Positions 19,601 through 30,102 of a stretch of 64,000 bases of DNA are shown here, one piece after another (the first letter of the stretch is position 1; each line of letters starts with the position of its first letter). The notes under the pieces are model-generated. The model was not told where the DNA came from and made no database searches. It saw only the letters and a list, made by a program, of their open reading frames with translations. Location of the stretch: the NCBI RefSeq assembly GCF_014353015.1, contig NZ_CP060704.1, positions 3,435,001 to 3,499,000 on the forward strand, in the 5' to 3' direction. This DNA is from Chitinimonas koreensis (GTDB taxonomy: Bacteria > Pseudomonadota > Gammaproteobacteria > Burkholderiales > Chitinimonadaceae). A program made the translations under genes and the position numbers.

Positions 19601-22600
19601 CAACAGGCAGGGCGGCGCCGCCACGGCCGGCGAAGCGGCCGGCTCGGCCTGCGCCAGCAGCAGATGGGCATTGGTGCCGCCGATGCCGAAGCTGCTGACC
19701 GCGGCGACGCGGCGGCGGCCGGCCGGCCACGGCTGGGCGGCGGTCGGGACGTAGAACGGCGCCAGCTCGCCGATGCGCGGGTTGGGCCGGCCGAAATCGA
19801 CGTTGGGCGGAATGCGGCCGTGATGCACCGCCAGCGCGGCGCGCACCAGGCCGACCACCCCGGCGGCGGCGCCCAGGTGGCCGATCTGGCTCTTGACCGA
19901 GGCCAGCGCGCAGTGCGGCTCGCTCACGGCGTCGGCCGCCGCCGACTCGTCCAGGTAGGCCTGGCGCAGCGCGCCGACCTCGACCGGATCGCCGAGCTGG
20001 GTGCCGGTGCCGTGCGCCTCGACGTAGCCGACGTCGGCGCCGGCGAGGCCGCCGCGCCGCAGCGCTGCGCGGATCGCCTCGCGCTGGCCGGCCAGCGAGG
20101 GCGCGGTGTAGCTGAGCTTGCCGGCGCCGTCGTTGTTGAGCGCCGAGCCGGCCACCAGCGCATAGACCGTGTCGCCGTCGCGCCGCGCCAGCCGCAGCGG
20201 CTTGAGCACCACCACGCCGGCGCCGCTGCCGCCGATGGTGCCGCTGGCGTCGTCGCTGAACGGCCGGCAGTGGCCGTCCCTGGAGAAGATGTGCTGCGGC
20301 CGGTAGCGGTAGCCGCCGGCCAGGTACGGGTCGACCAGCACGCCGGCCGCCAGCATCGCCTCGGCATCGCCCTGGCGCAGCATGCCGGCCGCCACGTGCA
20401 CCGCGATCAGCGAGCTGGCGCAGGCGGCCTGCACCGTCAGCGCCGGGCCGCGCAGGTCGAGGTGGTAGGCCGCCTTGGTGGCGAGGAAATCCTTGTCGTG
20501 GTGCAGCGCGAGCTGGAAGCCGTCGGGCAGCCGCGCCGGATCGGCCTCGCGCAGCATGGCCTGGAAATAGGTGTTCTCGCCGCAGCTGGCGACCAGGCCG
20601 ATGCGACGGCCGCCGGCGTCGGTGATGCCGGCATGGGCCAGCGCCTGCACGCAGCTCATCAGCAGCTGGCGCTGCTGCGGGTCCATCAGCCGCGCCTCCT
20701 GCCGGCTGATGCCGAAGTGCTCGGGATCGAAGGCCAGCATGCCGGCCATCTGGCTGCGCGCGCCGACCAGGCCTTCGGCGGCGTCGAAATGGACGATGCC
20801 GCGGCCGCCGGCCAGCACCATCTCCCAGAACGCCGCCAGGTCGGCCGCGCCGGGCAGGTTGACGGCCATGCCGACGATGGCGATCGGCTCGTCCGGGCCG
20901 GGTTCGCCGGCGACGGCCGGATCGCCGGTCGTGGCGGTAGCGGCGCGCGCCGCATCGGCCGCCTGGGCGGCCGGCCGTTCCGTCAGGAAGCGCGCCAGCC
21001 GGCGGATGCTGACGTGCTCGAACAGGTCGGCGATCGCCAGCGACAATCCCAGCTCCGCGGTGCAGCGCAGGTGGAAGCGCATCAGGCCGAGGCTGCCGGC
21101 GCCGGCGTCGAAGAAGCTCTGCTCCGGCGCCACCGGCTTGCCGACCACCGCCTCGAACAGCGCGGCCAGCCGCGCCTCCAGCGCCGACATGGCCGGCGCG
21201 GCGGCGGCCGGCGGCCGCAATTCCTCGCCCGGCGCCTGCAGCACCGCGCGGCGGTCGAGCTTGCCGCTGGCGGTGCGCGGCATCTGCGCCAGCAGGCGGA
21301 AGCGGGCGATGCGCACATAGGCCGGCAGCAGCGGCGCCAGGTGGGCCTGCAGCGCCTCGCTCGACACGGCCGCGCCGTCGCGGCATTGCAGGCAGGCGAC
21401 CAGCTGCTCGCCGTCCTTGGCCACCACCGCGTTGACCACCGCCGGGTGCAGCAGCAGCGCGGCCTCGACCTGGCCCAGTTCGAGCCGGTGGCCGCTGAGC
21501 TTGACTTGCTGGTCGTCGCGGCCGAGGTAGTGCAGCTGGCCGTCGCGGTCGAAGCAGGCGCGGTCGCCGGTGCGGTAGAAGGTGTGCGACTGGCCGCCGG
21601 CGTCGGCCAGCTCGACGAAGCGCGCCGCGTTCAGCGCCGCGTCGCCGAGATAGCACGGCGCCGCCATCGGCCCGCCGGCCAGCAGGTGGCCGGGGCAGCC
21701 GGGCGGCAGCGGCAGGTCGGCCTCGTCCACCACCCGCAGCCAGGCGTTGGCGATCGGCCGGCCGATCGAGGGGCGGGCCGGCCAGTGCGCCGGATCGCCG
21801 GCCAGGCACAGGCTGCTGACCACGTGGGTCTCGGTCGGACCGTAGTGGTTGAACAGCCGCGCGCCGGCCAGGCCGCCGAACCAGCGGCGGATGGCGTCGG
21901 TGCACAGCAGTTGCTCGCCGGCGGTGACCACCTCGCGCAGCCCGGCCGGGAAGCGGCCCAGGCTGGCGCCCTGCTCGGCCAGCAATTGCAGCGCCACGTA
22001 GGGCATGAAGACGCGCTCGATGCCGGCCGCGTCCAGATGGTCGAGCAGCGCCGGCAGGTCGTGGCGGCCGCCGGCGGCAGCAGGTGCAGGCAGCCGCCGC
22101 CGCACAGCGTGCCGAAGATCTCCTGGAACGACACGTCGAACGACAGCATCGAGAACTGCAGCGTGGCCGCGCGCGCGGCCAGGCCGCCGTCCTCGCGCTG
22201 CCATTGCAGCAGGTTGCACAGCGTGCGGTCGGGCACCTGCACGCCCTTGGGCCGGCCGGTCGAGCCGGAGGTGAACAGCGTGTACAGCGGCCGCTGCCGC
22301 GGTCGCGCCGGCCGCGCCGGCACGGCGGCCGGCGAATCCGCCAGCGCCACCGCGTGGCGGGCGAAGCGGCCGCCGTCGAGCGCGTCGAGCGCCGCCGTAT
22401 CGCCCGGCGGCACCAGGATGCAGGCCGGCTCGACCTGGTCGAGGATCTGCCGCAGCAGCGCCGGCGGGTAGGACGGGTCGAGCGGCACGATGGTCAGGTC
22501 GAGCCGCGCCAGTGCCAGCAGCGCCGCCACGTGCTCGGGCGAGGGCTCGAAGTAGAGCGCGACATGGCGCGGCGTCGCATCGTCCGGCGCCGGGCCGAGC

Positions 22601-25600
22601 CGCGCCAGCAGCCCGGCCGCCAGCGCCGCGGCGTGGGCGTCGAGCTCGGCATAGCTCAGCCGGCGCTCGCCCCAGGCCAGCGCCGGCGCGTCGGGCGTCA
22701 GCCTGGCCTGGTGGCCGAACCAGTCGGCCACCGTGTCGAATGCCAGCGGCGCCGGCAGGCCGCGGCCCGGCTCGGCCAGGCTGCGGCGGTACGGCGCCGC
22801 CAGCTCGGCCAGGCTGATCGCGCGGCCCTCGGCCAGCGCATCCAGCCCCTGGCGGAACAGCGCGGCCATCGCCTCGACCTCGGCGGTCTCGAAATGGCTG
22901 CCGGCGTATTCCCAGATGCAGTCCAGCCCGGCCTCGCTCTCGACCACCGACAGCGCCAGCGGGCACTTGGCCTCGGCCGGCGCCAGCCACTGCACCCGGC
23001 TGCGGCAGCCGAGGTCGAGCGCGGCGAAATCGGTGTTCTCCAGCACGAACAGGAAGTCGAACAGCGCCCCTCGCCGCGGAAGGCCTCGCCCTGGTCGGCC
23101 AGCACGTCGGCCAGCGCCACGTCCTGGCCGGCCAGCACCGTCTGCGCGACGGCGCCGTGGCGCAGCAGCAGGCTGCGCAAGTCGTCGCGCGGCGCCAGCT
23201 GCAGCGGCAGCAGCACGGTGTTGGCGAACATGCCGACGCTGGCGTCGAAGGCCTGCAGCGGCCGGTTGGCCACCGGGCTGGCGATGCGCGGCTGGATGCG
23301 GCCGGTCACGCCGTAGAGGCTCCAGGCGAACACCGCCAGCAGCAGCTGGAAGCGCGTCAGCCCCAGCTCGGCGCCGAGCCGGTCGAGCGCGGCACGGCGC
23401 ACCACGTCGAGCGAGGCGTGCAGCAGCTGGGCATCGCCGCGCCTCGGCTGCCGCAGCGACGGCTGCCGCAGCAACGGCTGCCGCAGCGACGGCTGCCGCA
23501 GCGCTTGCAAGGGCGCGGCGATCTCTGGCTGTCCGGCGTAGAAGGCGCGCAGCGCCTCGCGCTGGGCGCGGTAGGCCGGCTCGGCCGCCCAGGCGGCCTG
23601 CCAGCCGGCGTAGTCGAGCGGGGTCGGCGCCGGCACGGCCGGCGGCAGCGGCTGCCCGGCGCGCGCCGCGGCGTAGTGGGCCGACAGCTCGCCCAGCAGC
23701 ACGTTGAGCGACCAGCCGTCGAGCGCGATGTGGTGCAGGTGCAGGAGCAGCACCGCGCGACCGGCCGGCAGCGCCAGCCACCAGGCCTGCAGCATGCGCG
23801 GCACGGCCAGGTCGAACGGCGTGGCGCCGACATGGCGGGCGAAGGCGCGCCAGCCGGCCTCGTCGTCGAAGGCGCGGGCCGGCTCGAAGCGGCACGGGTC
23901 GTAGGGCTCGGCCACCTGCTGGCGCAGGCCGTCGGCGCCGGCGACGAAGCCGGTGCGCAGCGCCGGGTGGTCGGCCACCAGCCGGCACAGTGCCTGCCGC
24001 AGCGCGGCCGGATCGATCTCGCCCTCGAGCGCGAAGGCCAGCGCGACGTTATAGGCGCACGATTGCGGCGCCTGCTGTTGCAGCAGCCACAGCCGCTGCT
24101 GTTCCGAGGTCGCGGGCGCCGAAGTCGCGCCGCTCGGCGCCGCCAGCGCCGGGTAGGGCGAGGCTGCCTGGCTGCGGCCGACCTCGATGGTGGCCGCCAG
24201 CTGCTCGAAGGTCTGCTGCAGGATCGCCGCCTGCGGCAGCTCGCTGCCCCAGCGCCGGCGCACCTCGAAGCGCAGCCGCAATGCCTTGAGCGAATCGCCG
24301 CCGTTGCCGATCCAGTTGTCGCCCAGCCGCAGGCCGCCGATGCCGAGCACCTGGCCGGCCAGGTCCAGCACCTCGCGCTGCCAGGCGCTGGCGGCCGGCG
24401 CGCGGCTGTCGGCGCGGCGCCAGTGCAGGTCGCGCCGGGCCAGCAGCGCGGCCTGGTCGACCTTGCCGTTGGCGTTCAGCGGCAGCGCCTCGACCAGGTA
24501 GACCCAGTGCGGCCGCATGTACGGCGGCAGGCTGGCCGCCAGGTGGCGGTCGAAATCCTCGAACGACAGGTCGGCCTGCAGCACCAGATAGGCCAAGAGC
24601 TCGTGGCTGCCGAGCGCCTCGTCGCGGCGGGTGCAGACATAGGCCTGCCGCACCGCCGGATGGTCGAGGATGCGCCGCTCCAGCTCGCCCGGCTCGATGC
24701 GGAAGCCGCGCACCTTGACCTGGCGGTCGGCGCGGCCGACGTATTCGATCGCGCCGGCGGCGTTGCGGCGCACCAGGTCGCCGCTGCGGTAGTAGCGGCC
24801 GTGGCCGCCGTCGAGCCAGCCGAGCCGGACGAACCGGTGCGCGGTCTCGTCGGGCAGGTTGCGGTAGCCGGCCGCCAGGCCCTCGCCGCCGAGGTAGAGC
24901 TCGGCCACCTCGTCCTGCGCCGCCAGCCGCGCGCCGTCGACCACCAGGATCGCGGCGGTGGCCGCCAGCGGCTGGCCGATCGGCACCACGGCGCCGTCGA
25001 AATCGGGCGGGATCGGATGGCACAGCGCGAAGGTGGTGGTCTCGGTCGGGCCGTAGACGTTGTAGAGCCGGGTCGCGCCGGACCGCTCGCGCTGCAGCCA
25101 GCGGCGGATCAGCGGCGCATTGAGCTGTTCGCCGCCGATCAGCAGCTGGCGCACGCCGTCGAAGCAGGCCGGCGCGCGGTCGACGATGGCGTTGAACAGC
25201 GCCACCGTCATGAACAGCGTGTCGATGCCTTCCTCGGCCAGCCGGACGGCCAGCCGCGCCGGGTCCTGCACCTCGTCGTCGGCGAACGCCACGCAGCAGC
25301 CGCCGGTCAGCAGCGGCACCCAGACCTCGAAGCTCAGCGCGTCGAAAGCCGGGTTGGACAGGCAGGCGAAGCGCCCGGCCAGCTCGAGGTCGATATAGCC
25401 GGGCCGCGCCAGCCGCAGGATGCCGGCGTCGCGCACCTCGACGCCCTTGGGCCGGCCGGTGGTGCCCGAGGTGTAGAACAGGAAGCTGCAGGCCGGCGCG
25501 GGCGGCGGCCCGATCGGTTCGGCGGCTTCGGCGGCGGCCGGCGGGGCCAGCAGCGCAGTCACGTCGAGCGGCAGCACGCCTTCGGGCGCGTCGAGGGCCT

Positions 25601-25955
25601 CGCCGCCGTGGATCAGCGCCACGCTGGCCGAATCGGCCAGCATGTGGCGCTGCCGCACGGGCGGGCTCTGCCGGTCCAGCGGCACCACGACTGCGCCGAG
25701 CCGGAGGATGCCGAGCATGGCGCAGACCAGCGCGCGGCCGCGCGGCAGGCAGACCGCCACCGCCAGGCCCGGCTGCACGCCGTGGCGGCGCAGCCGCCGG
25801 GCGACGGCGGTAGCGGCGGCGTCGAGCTCGGCGTAGCTGAGCGTGTGGCCGGCCTCGGCCACGGCCGGCGCGGCCGGCGTGCGGCGGATCTGGGCGGCGA
25901 CCGCCTCGGCCAGGCTGGCGGGCGTCGCGTCGTGGAGCGGGGACGGGGTTTGCAT
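16649..25955 (-). CDS. NRPS4/PKS hybrid: A-T-C-A-T-KS-KR-ACP-TE, no AT (two frame breaks)
   Basis: Read as one gene of about 3,102 residues if one base is added at 23067-23070 (CCCC) and one near 22080. It starts at an ATG overlapping the NRPS3 stop, with AGGAGG upstream. Domains by position: A9 25900-24400 (code about DAFFLGVTFK, Ile/Val-like); T9 near 24300; C10 24100-22760 with HHIALDG; A10 22720-21230 (about DVQFVAHVVK, Pro-like); T10 near 21100; KS 20900-19640 with the active-site Cys in ACASS, HGTGT and the SQIGHLG histidine. A linker carrying no AT follows. KR at 19130-17880 has GGTGGIG and a Ser/Tyr pair. ACP near 17600 has GADSL. The terminal TE at 17400-16660 has GWSFG. It would load and join two residues, add one malonyl-derived unit from an AT supplied elsewhere, reduce it and release. 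A 15 bp tandem repeat lies in C10. Confidence 0.9.
23446..23505 (-). repeat. 15 bp tandem repeat, four units, in the C10 domain
   Basis: GGCTGCCGCAGCGAC recurs four times head to tail with one or two changes. It encodes LRQPS/LRQPL/LRQPS/LRQPR in a loop of the C domain of NRPS4. It keeps the frame and lies away from the catalytic HHxxxDG. Confidence 0.85.
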
Positions 25956-28900
25956 CATGCCTCCTGCGCCAATGCCGCTACGGCCTGCCGCTGTGGCGCT
26001 ACCGCGTGTAGCGCGGGGGCGCACAGCGCAGGGGCGTGCGGCGCAGAGAAGCGCGCCAGCTCGCGCTGCAGCAAGGCGGACACCCGCAGCACCTCGGCCG
26101 TTTCCAGCATTTCCCAGTGGTCGCCGTGCACCAGCTTGACCAGGAACTGGCCGCCGGCCGCGCGGCGGCGCCAGAACGCGCGCGCGTCGCGCCAGAACGC
26201 CTTGTCGCGGCCGCCCATGGCCTGCACCAGCACCAGCCGGGCGGCGGACGGCGGCGTCAGGTAGTCGCGCATCGACAGCCGGTTGTGGTTGTAGATATGG
26301 AAGTAGCTGTCGATCTGGCGGTCCTCGATGCCGGGGAACATGCCGTTGAACTTGACCAGCTTGTGGCGGAACTCGGCCATCTCGACCGGCATGATCGCGG
26401 CGCGGTCGGCCGGGTCGTCCAGGCCCTGGGTGTCGAGCAGCACCACGCTCAGCTCGGTGTGGCCAGCCTGCGCCAGCCGGCGGCCCATCTCGTAGGCCAC
26501 CAGGCCGCCGTACGAAAGGCCGGTGAGGATCAGCGGCCCGCCGAGCAGCGGCTCGATCAGCGCCAGGTAGGCCTCGGCCATCGCCTCGACCGTCGGCAGC
26601 GCCGTCTCGCCCGGGTTCACGCCGGGCGACTGGACGCCGTAGACGCCGCAGGCCTCGGGCAGCGCCTTGGCCAGCGACAGGTAGCAGAAGGCGGTGCCGC
26701 CGGCCGGGTGGATGCAGACCACGCGCTGGCGGCCGTCGCCGGGACGGAACTCGATCAGGTTGCTCGGCGGCAGGCCCGAGGCGCCCTGCCGCAGCCGGCC
26801 GCCGAGCGCCTCGATGGTCGGGTTGAGCAGGATGTCGCGGATCGGCAGCGCCTGGCCGAAGGCGTCGCGGATCGCATGCGCCAGCTTGATCGCCGAGATC
26901 GAGGTGCCGCCGATGTCGAAGAAGCTGTCGCGGATGCCGATGTCGGCCTGCAGCAGCACCCGCTTCCAGATCTGGTACAGCGTCAGCTCGATCTGGTCGC
27001 GCGGGCTGGCCAGGTTGACCTGCAGCGGCGCGCTGCTGCGCGCCAGCGCCAGCAGCGCGGCGCGGTCGAGCTTGCCGTTGGGCGTCTGCGGCAGCTGCGC
27101 CAGCTCGACGAAGACCGCCGGCAGCATGTAGCCGGGCAGCCGCTGCGCCAGCGCCTCGCGCCATTCGCCGGGCTGCCGCGGTTCGGCCGCGCCGGGGCGG
27201 CCGATGCCGGCCACCAGCCGCGGCTCGCCGGCCGCGTCGGCATCGAGCAGCACCGCCGCCTCGCGCACGCCGGCCAGGTCCAACAGCGCCGCCTCGATCT
27301 CGCCCAGCTCGATGCGGAAGCCGCGCAGCTTGACCTGGTGGTCGCGCCGGCCGAGGTATTCGAGATCGCCGCCGGGCAGCTGGCGGGCCAGGTCGCCGCT
27401 GCGGTACATGCAAGCGCCCGGCGGGCCGAACGGATCGGGCACGAAGCGCTCGGCGGTGGCGCCGGGCCGGCCCAGGTAGCCGCGCGCCAGGCCCTCGCCG
27501 GCGATATGGATCTCGCCGCTCACGCCGAGCGGCACCGGCTCCAGCCGCTCGTCGAGCAGGTAGATGCGGGTATTGGCCAGCGGCCGGCCGATCGGGCACT
27601 GCCGCGCCAGCGGCCGGATGTCGAGGTAGGCGCTGCTGTAGACGCAGCTCTCGGTCGGGCCGTAGCCGTTGACGATGGCCAGATCGGGCAGCAGCTCGCG
27701 CATGCGGTGCAGGCCCTGCTCGGGCAAGGGCTCCACCCGACCAGCAGCTGGCGCAGCGCCAGGCCGGCCAGCCGCTCCTCGGGCGCCTCGGCGATCCATT
27801 TGACGAAGGCCGGCGGCAGGTAGCCCTGCACGATGCGCCGTTCGCGCATCCAGTCCAGCAGCGCGGCCGGGTCGGTGCGGATCGCCTCGGGCACCAGGTG
27901 CAGCGTGCCGCCGCTGGTCAGCGGCAGCAGGATCTCCTGCACCGAGACGTCGAAGCCGAAGCTCGACCACAGCGCGGCCGCCTCGCCCGGCGCCGCGCCG
28001 ACGCGCTCGAGCCAGTGGTCGAGCAGGTTGGCCACGCTGGCGTGCGCCACCGCCACGCCCTTGGGCCGGCCGGTCGAGCCCGAGGTGTAGATCACGTAGG
28101 CCAGGTTGCCCGGCTGGACAAGGTCCGCCGGATCGTCGTCGCGCTCGCCGGCCGCCGCGAGCGCGGCCAGCGACTGCCAGCCGGCCGGCGGCGCGGCGGC
28201 GTCGCTGAGCACCAGCGCCGGCGCCGCGTCCTCGACCATGGCGGCCAGCCGCTCGGCCGGCAGCGAGGGGTCGAGCGGCAGGTAGGCCGCGCCGGCCTTG
28301 AGGATGCCGAGCAGGCCGACCACCAGCGCCGCCGAGCGCTCGGCGTGCAGGCCGATGCGCAGGTCCGGCCCGGCGCCGCGCGCGCGCAGCGCATGGGCCA
28401 ACCGATTGGCGCGGCGGTTCAGCTCGGCGTAGCTCAGTCGTTCGCCGTCGCAGACCAGCGCGAGCACGTCCGGCGTCGCCTTCGCCTGGGCGGCGCAGCG
28501 CGCGGCCAGGCTCTTCGGCGCCGGGTAATGGCGCCCGGTGGCGTTCCACTCGACCAGCTGCCGGCGGCGCTCGTCCGCGCCGAGCAGTTGCAGCCGGCCG
28601 ATCGGCAAGGCCGGCGCGGCCGCCACCTGTTCGAGCAGCCGGCCGTAGTGGTCCGCCATGCGGGCGATCGTGGCGGCGTCGAACAGGTCAATGTTGTATT
28701 CGAAGGTCAGCTGCAGCCGGCCGCCGCTCTCGACCGCCTCGACCGACAGGTCGAACTTGGACGCCTCGGTACTGGTCTCCAGCGGCTGCAGGCTCAGGCC
28801 CGGCAGCTCGAGCCGGCCGCGCGGCATGTTCTGCAGCACCAGCATCACCTGGAACAGCGGCGAATGGCTGGTATGGCGCTCGGGCCGCAGCGCCTCGACC

Positions 28901-30102
28901 AGCTGGTCGAACGGCAGGTCCTGCTGGGCGTGCGCCTCCAGCACGCTGGCGCGCACCTGCTGCAACAGCTGCTCGAACGGCAGCCGCGGATCGAGCCGGC
29001 TGCGGATCACCAGGGTGTTGATGAAGTGGCCGATCAGGGGCTCCAGCTCGCTCCGGTTGCGGCCGGCGAACGGCGTGCCGATGCAGACGTCGTCCTGCCC
29101 GCTGTAGCGCCACAGCAGCACCGACAGCGCCGCCAGCAGGGTCATGAACAGCGTGGCCTGGCCGGCCTGGCTCACCGCCTCGAGCCCGCGCGCCGTCGCG
29201 GCGCCGAGCGCCACGGTATGGCAGCGGCCGCGATAGCGCTGCACCGCCGGCCGCGGCCGGTCGGTCGGCAGCGCCAGCAGCGTGGGCGCGCCGGCCAATT
29301 GGCGGGTCCAGTAGTCGAGCTGGCCTTGCAGCGCCTCGCCGTGCAGCCGCCGGCGCTGCCAGACCGCGTAGTCGGGGTACTGCACCGCCAGCGCGGGCAG
29401 CGCCGCTTCGCGGCCTTCCACCGCGGCGGCGTAGCACTCGGCGACTTCCTGGATCAGCACGCCGATCGACCAGCCGTCGGCCACGATGTGGTGCACGTTG
29501 AGCAGCCAGCGGTGCTCGTCCTCGGCCAGCTTGAGCAGGCTGCTGCGCAGCAGCGGCCCGGCGGCCAGGTCGAACGGCGCCAGCGCGTCGGCCTCGGTGG
29601 CGGCGCGCGCCCTCTCCTGCCGTTCGGTCTCGTCCAGCGCGCTCAGGTCGTGCAGCGGCAGCGCGATGTCGACGCCGGCCAGCACGATCTGGCGCGGCTC
29701 GCCGTCGCTGCCGCGGAACACCGTGCGCAGCGCTTCGTGGCGCTGCGCCACCGCGTTCAGCGCGCGCGCCAGCGCGGCGGCGTCGAGCCGGCCCTTGAGG
29801 CCGATGGCGGCCGGGTTGTTGTAGAACGGGTTGCCCGGCGCCAGCTGGTCGAGGAACCACAGCTGGCGCTGCGAGAACGACAGCGGCAGGGGCTCGTCCG
29901 ACGGCGGCCGGCGCGGGATCGCGGCGGCGTCGCCGGCGGCGCCCTGCAGGATGTCGATGATCTGCTGCTTGTTCGCCTTGAGCGCCTCGACCAGCTCGGG
30001 CGTGAGGAAGCCGCGCGGCGCCTTGCAGCGCAGCTTGCCGTCGTCGATCTCCAGCCCGACCGCGTTGCGGTTGAACAGGTCCAGCAATTGGTAGGCGTTC
30101 AT
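25955..30102 (-). CDS. NRPS3: docking domain-C-A-T-TE (one frame break near 27736)
   Basis: A single-module synthetase of 1,382 residues once one base is added at the CCC at 27736-27738, which turns a broken stretch into the expected LLVG..EPLPE core motif. The first 50 residues (LLDLFNRNAVGLEIDDGKL) resemble a TubC-type N-terminal docking domain, which should receive the chain from NRPS2. C8 (29870-28560) has HHIVADG. A8 (28500-27040) has YTSGSTGRPKG; its code reads about DVQYLGGVYK, which I cannot assign. T8 near 26910 has GGTSI. The TE (26760-26040) has nucleophile Ser in GLSYGG and the late His in HGDHWEM. The TE should release or cyclise the NRPS1-3 peptide. The ATG overlaps the NRPS2 stop by 4 bp, and its own stop overlaps the NRPS4 start. 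Confidence 0.9.

Noticed and set aside
16709..22471. 1,920-codon open frame on the + strand opposite NRPS4/PKS
   Set aside because: Same shadow effect; the KS, KR, ACP and TE motifs are on the minus strand and continuous.
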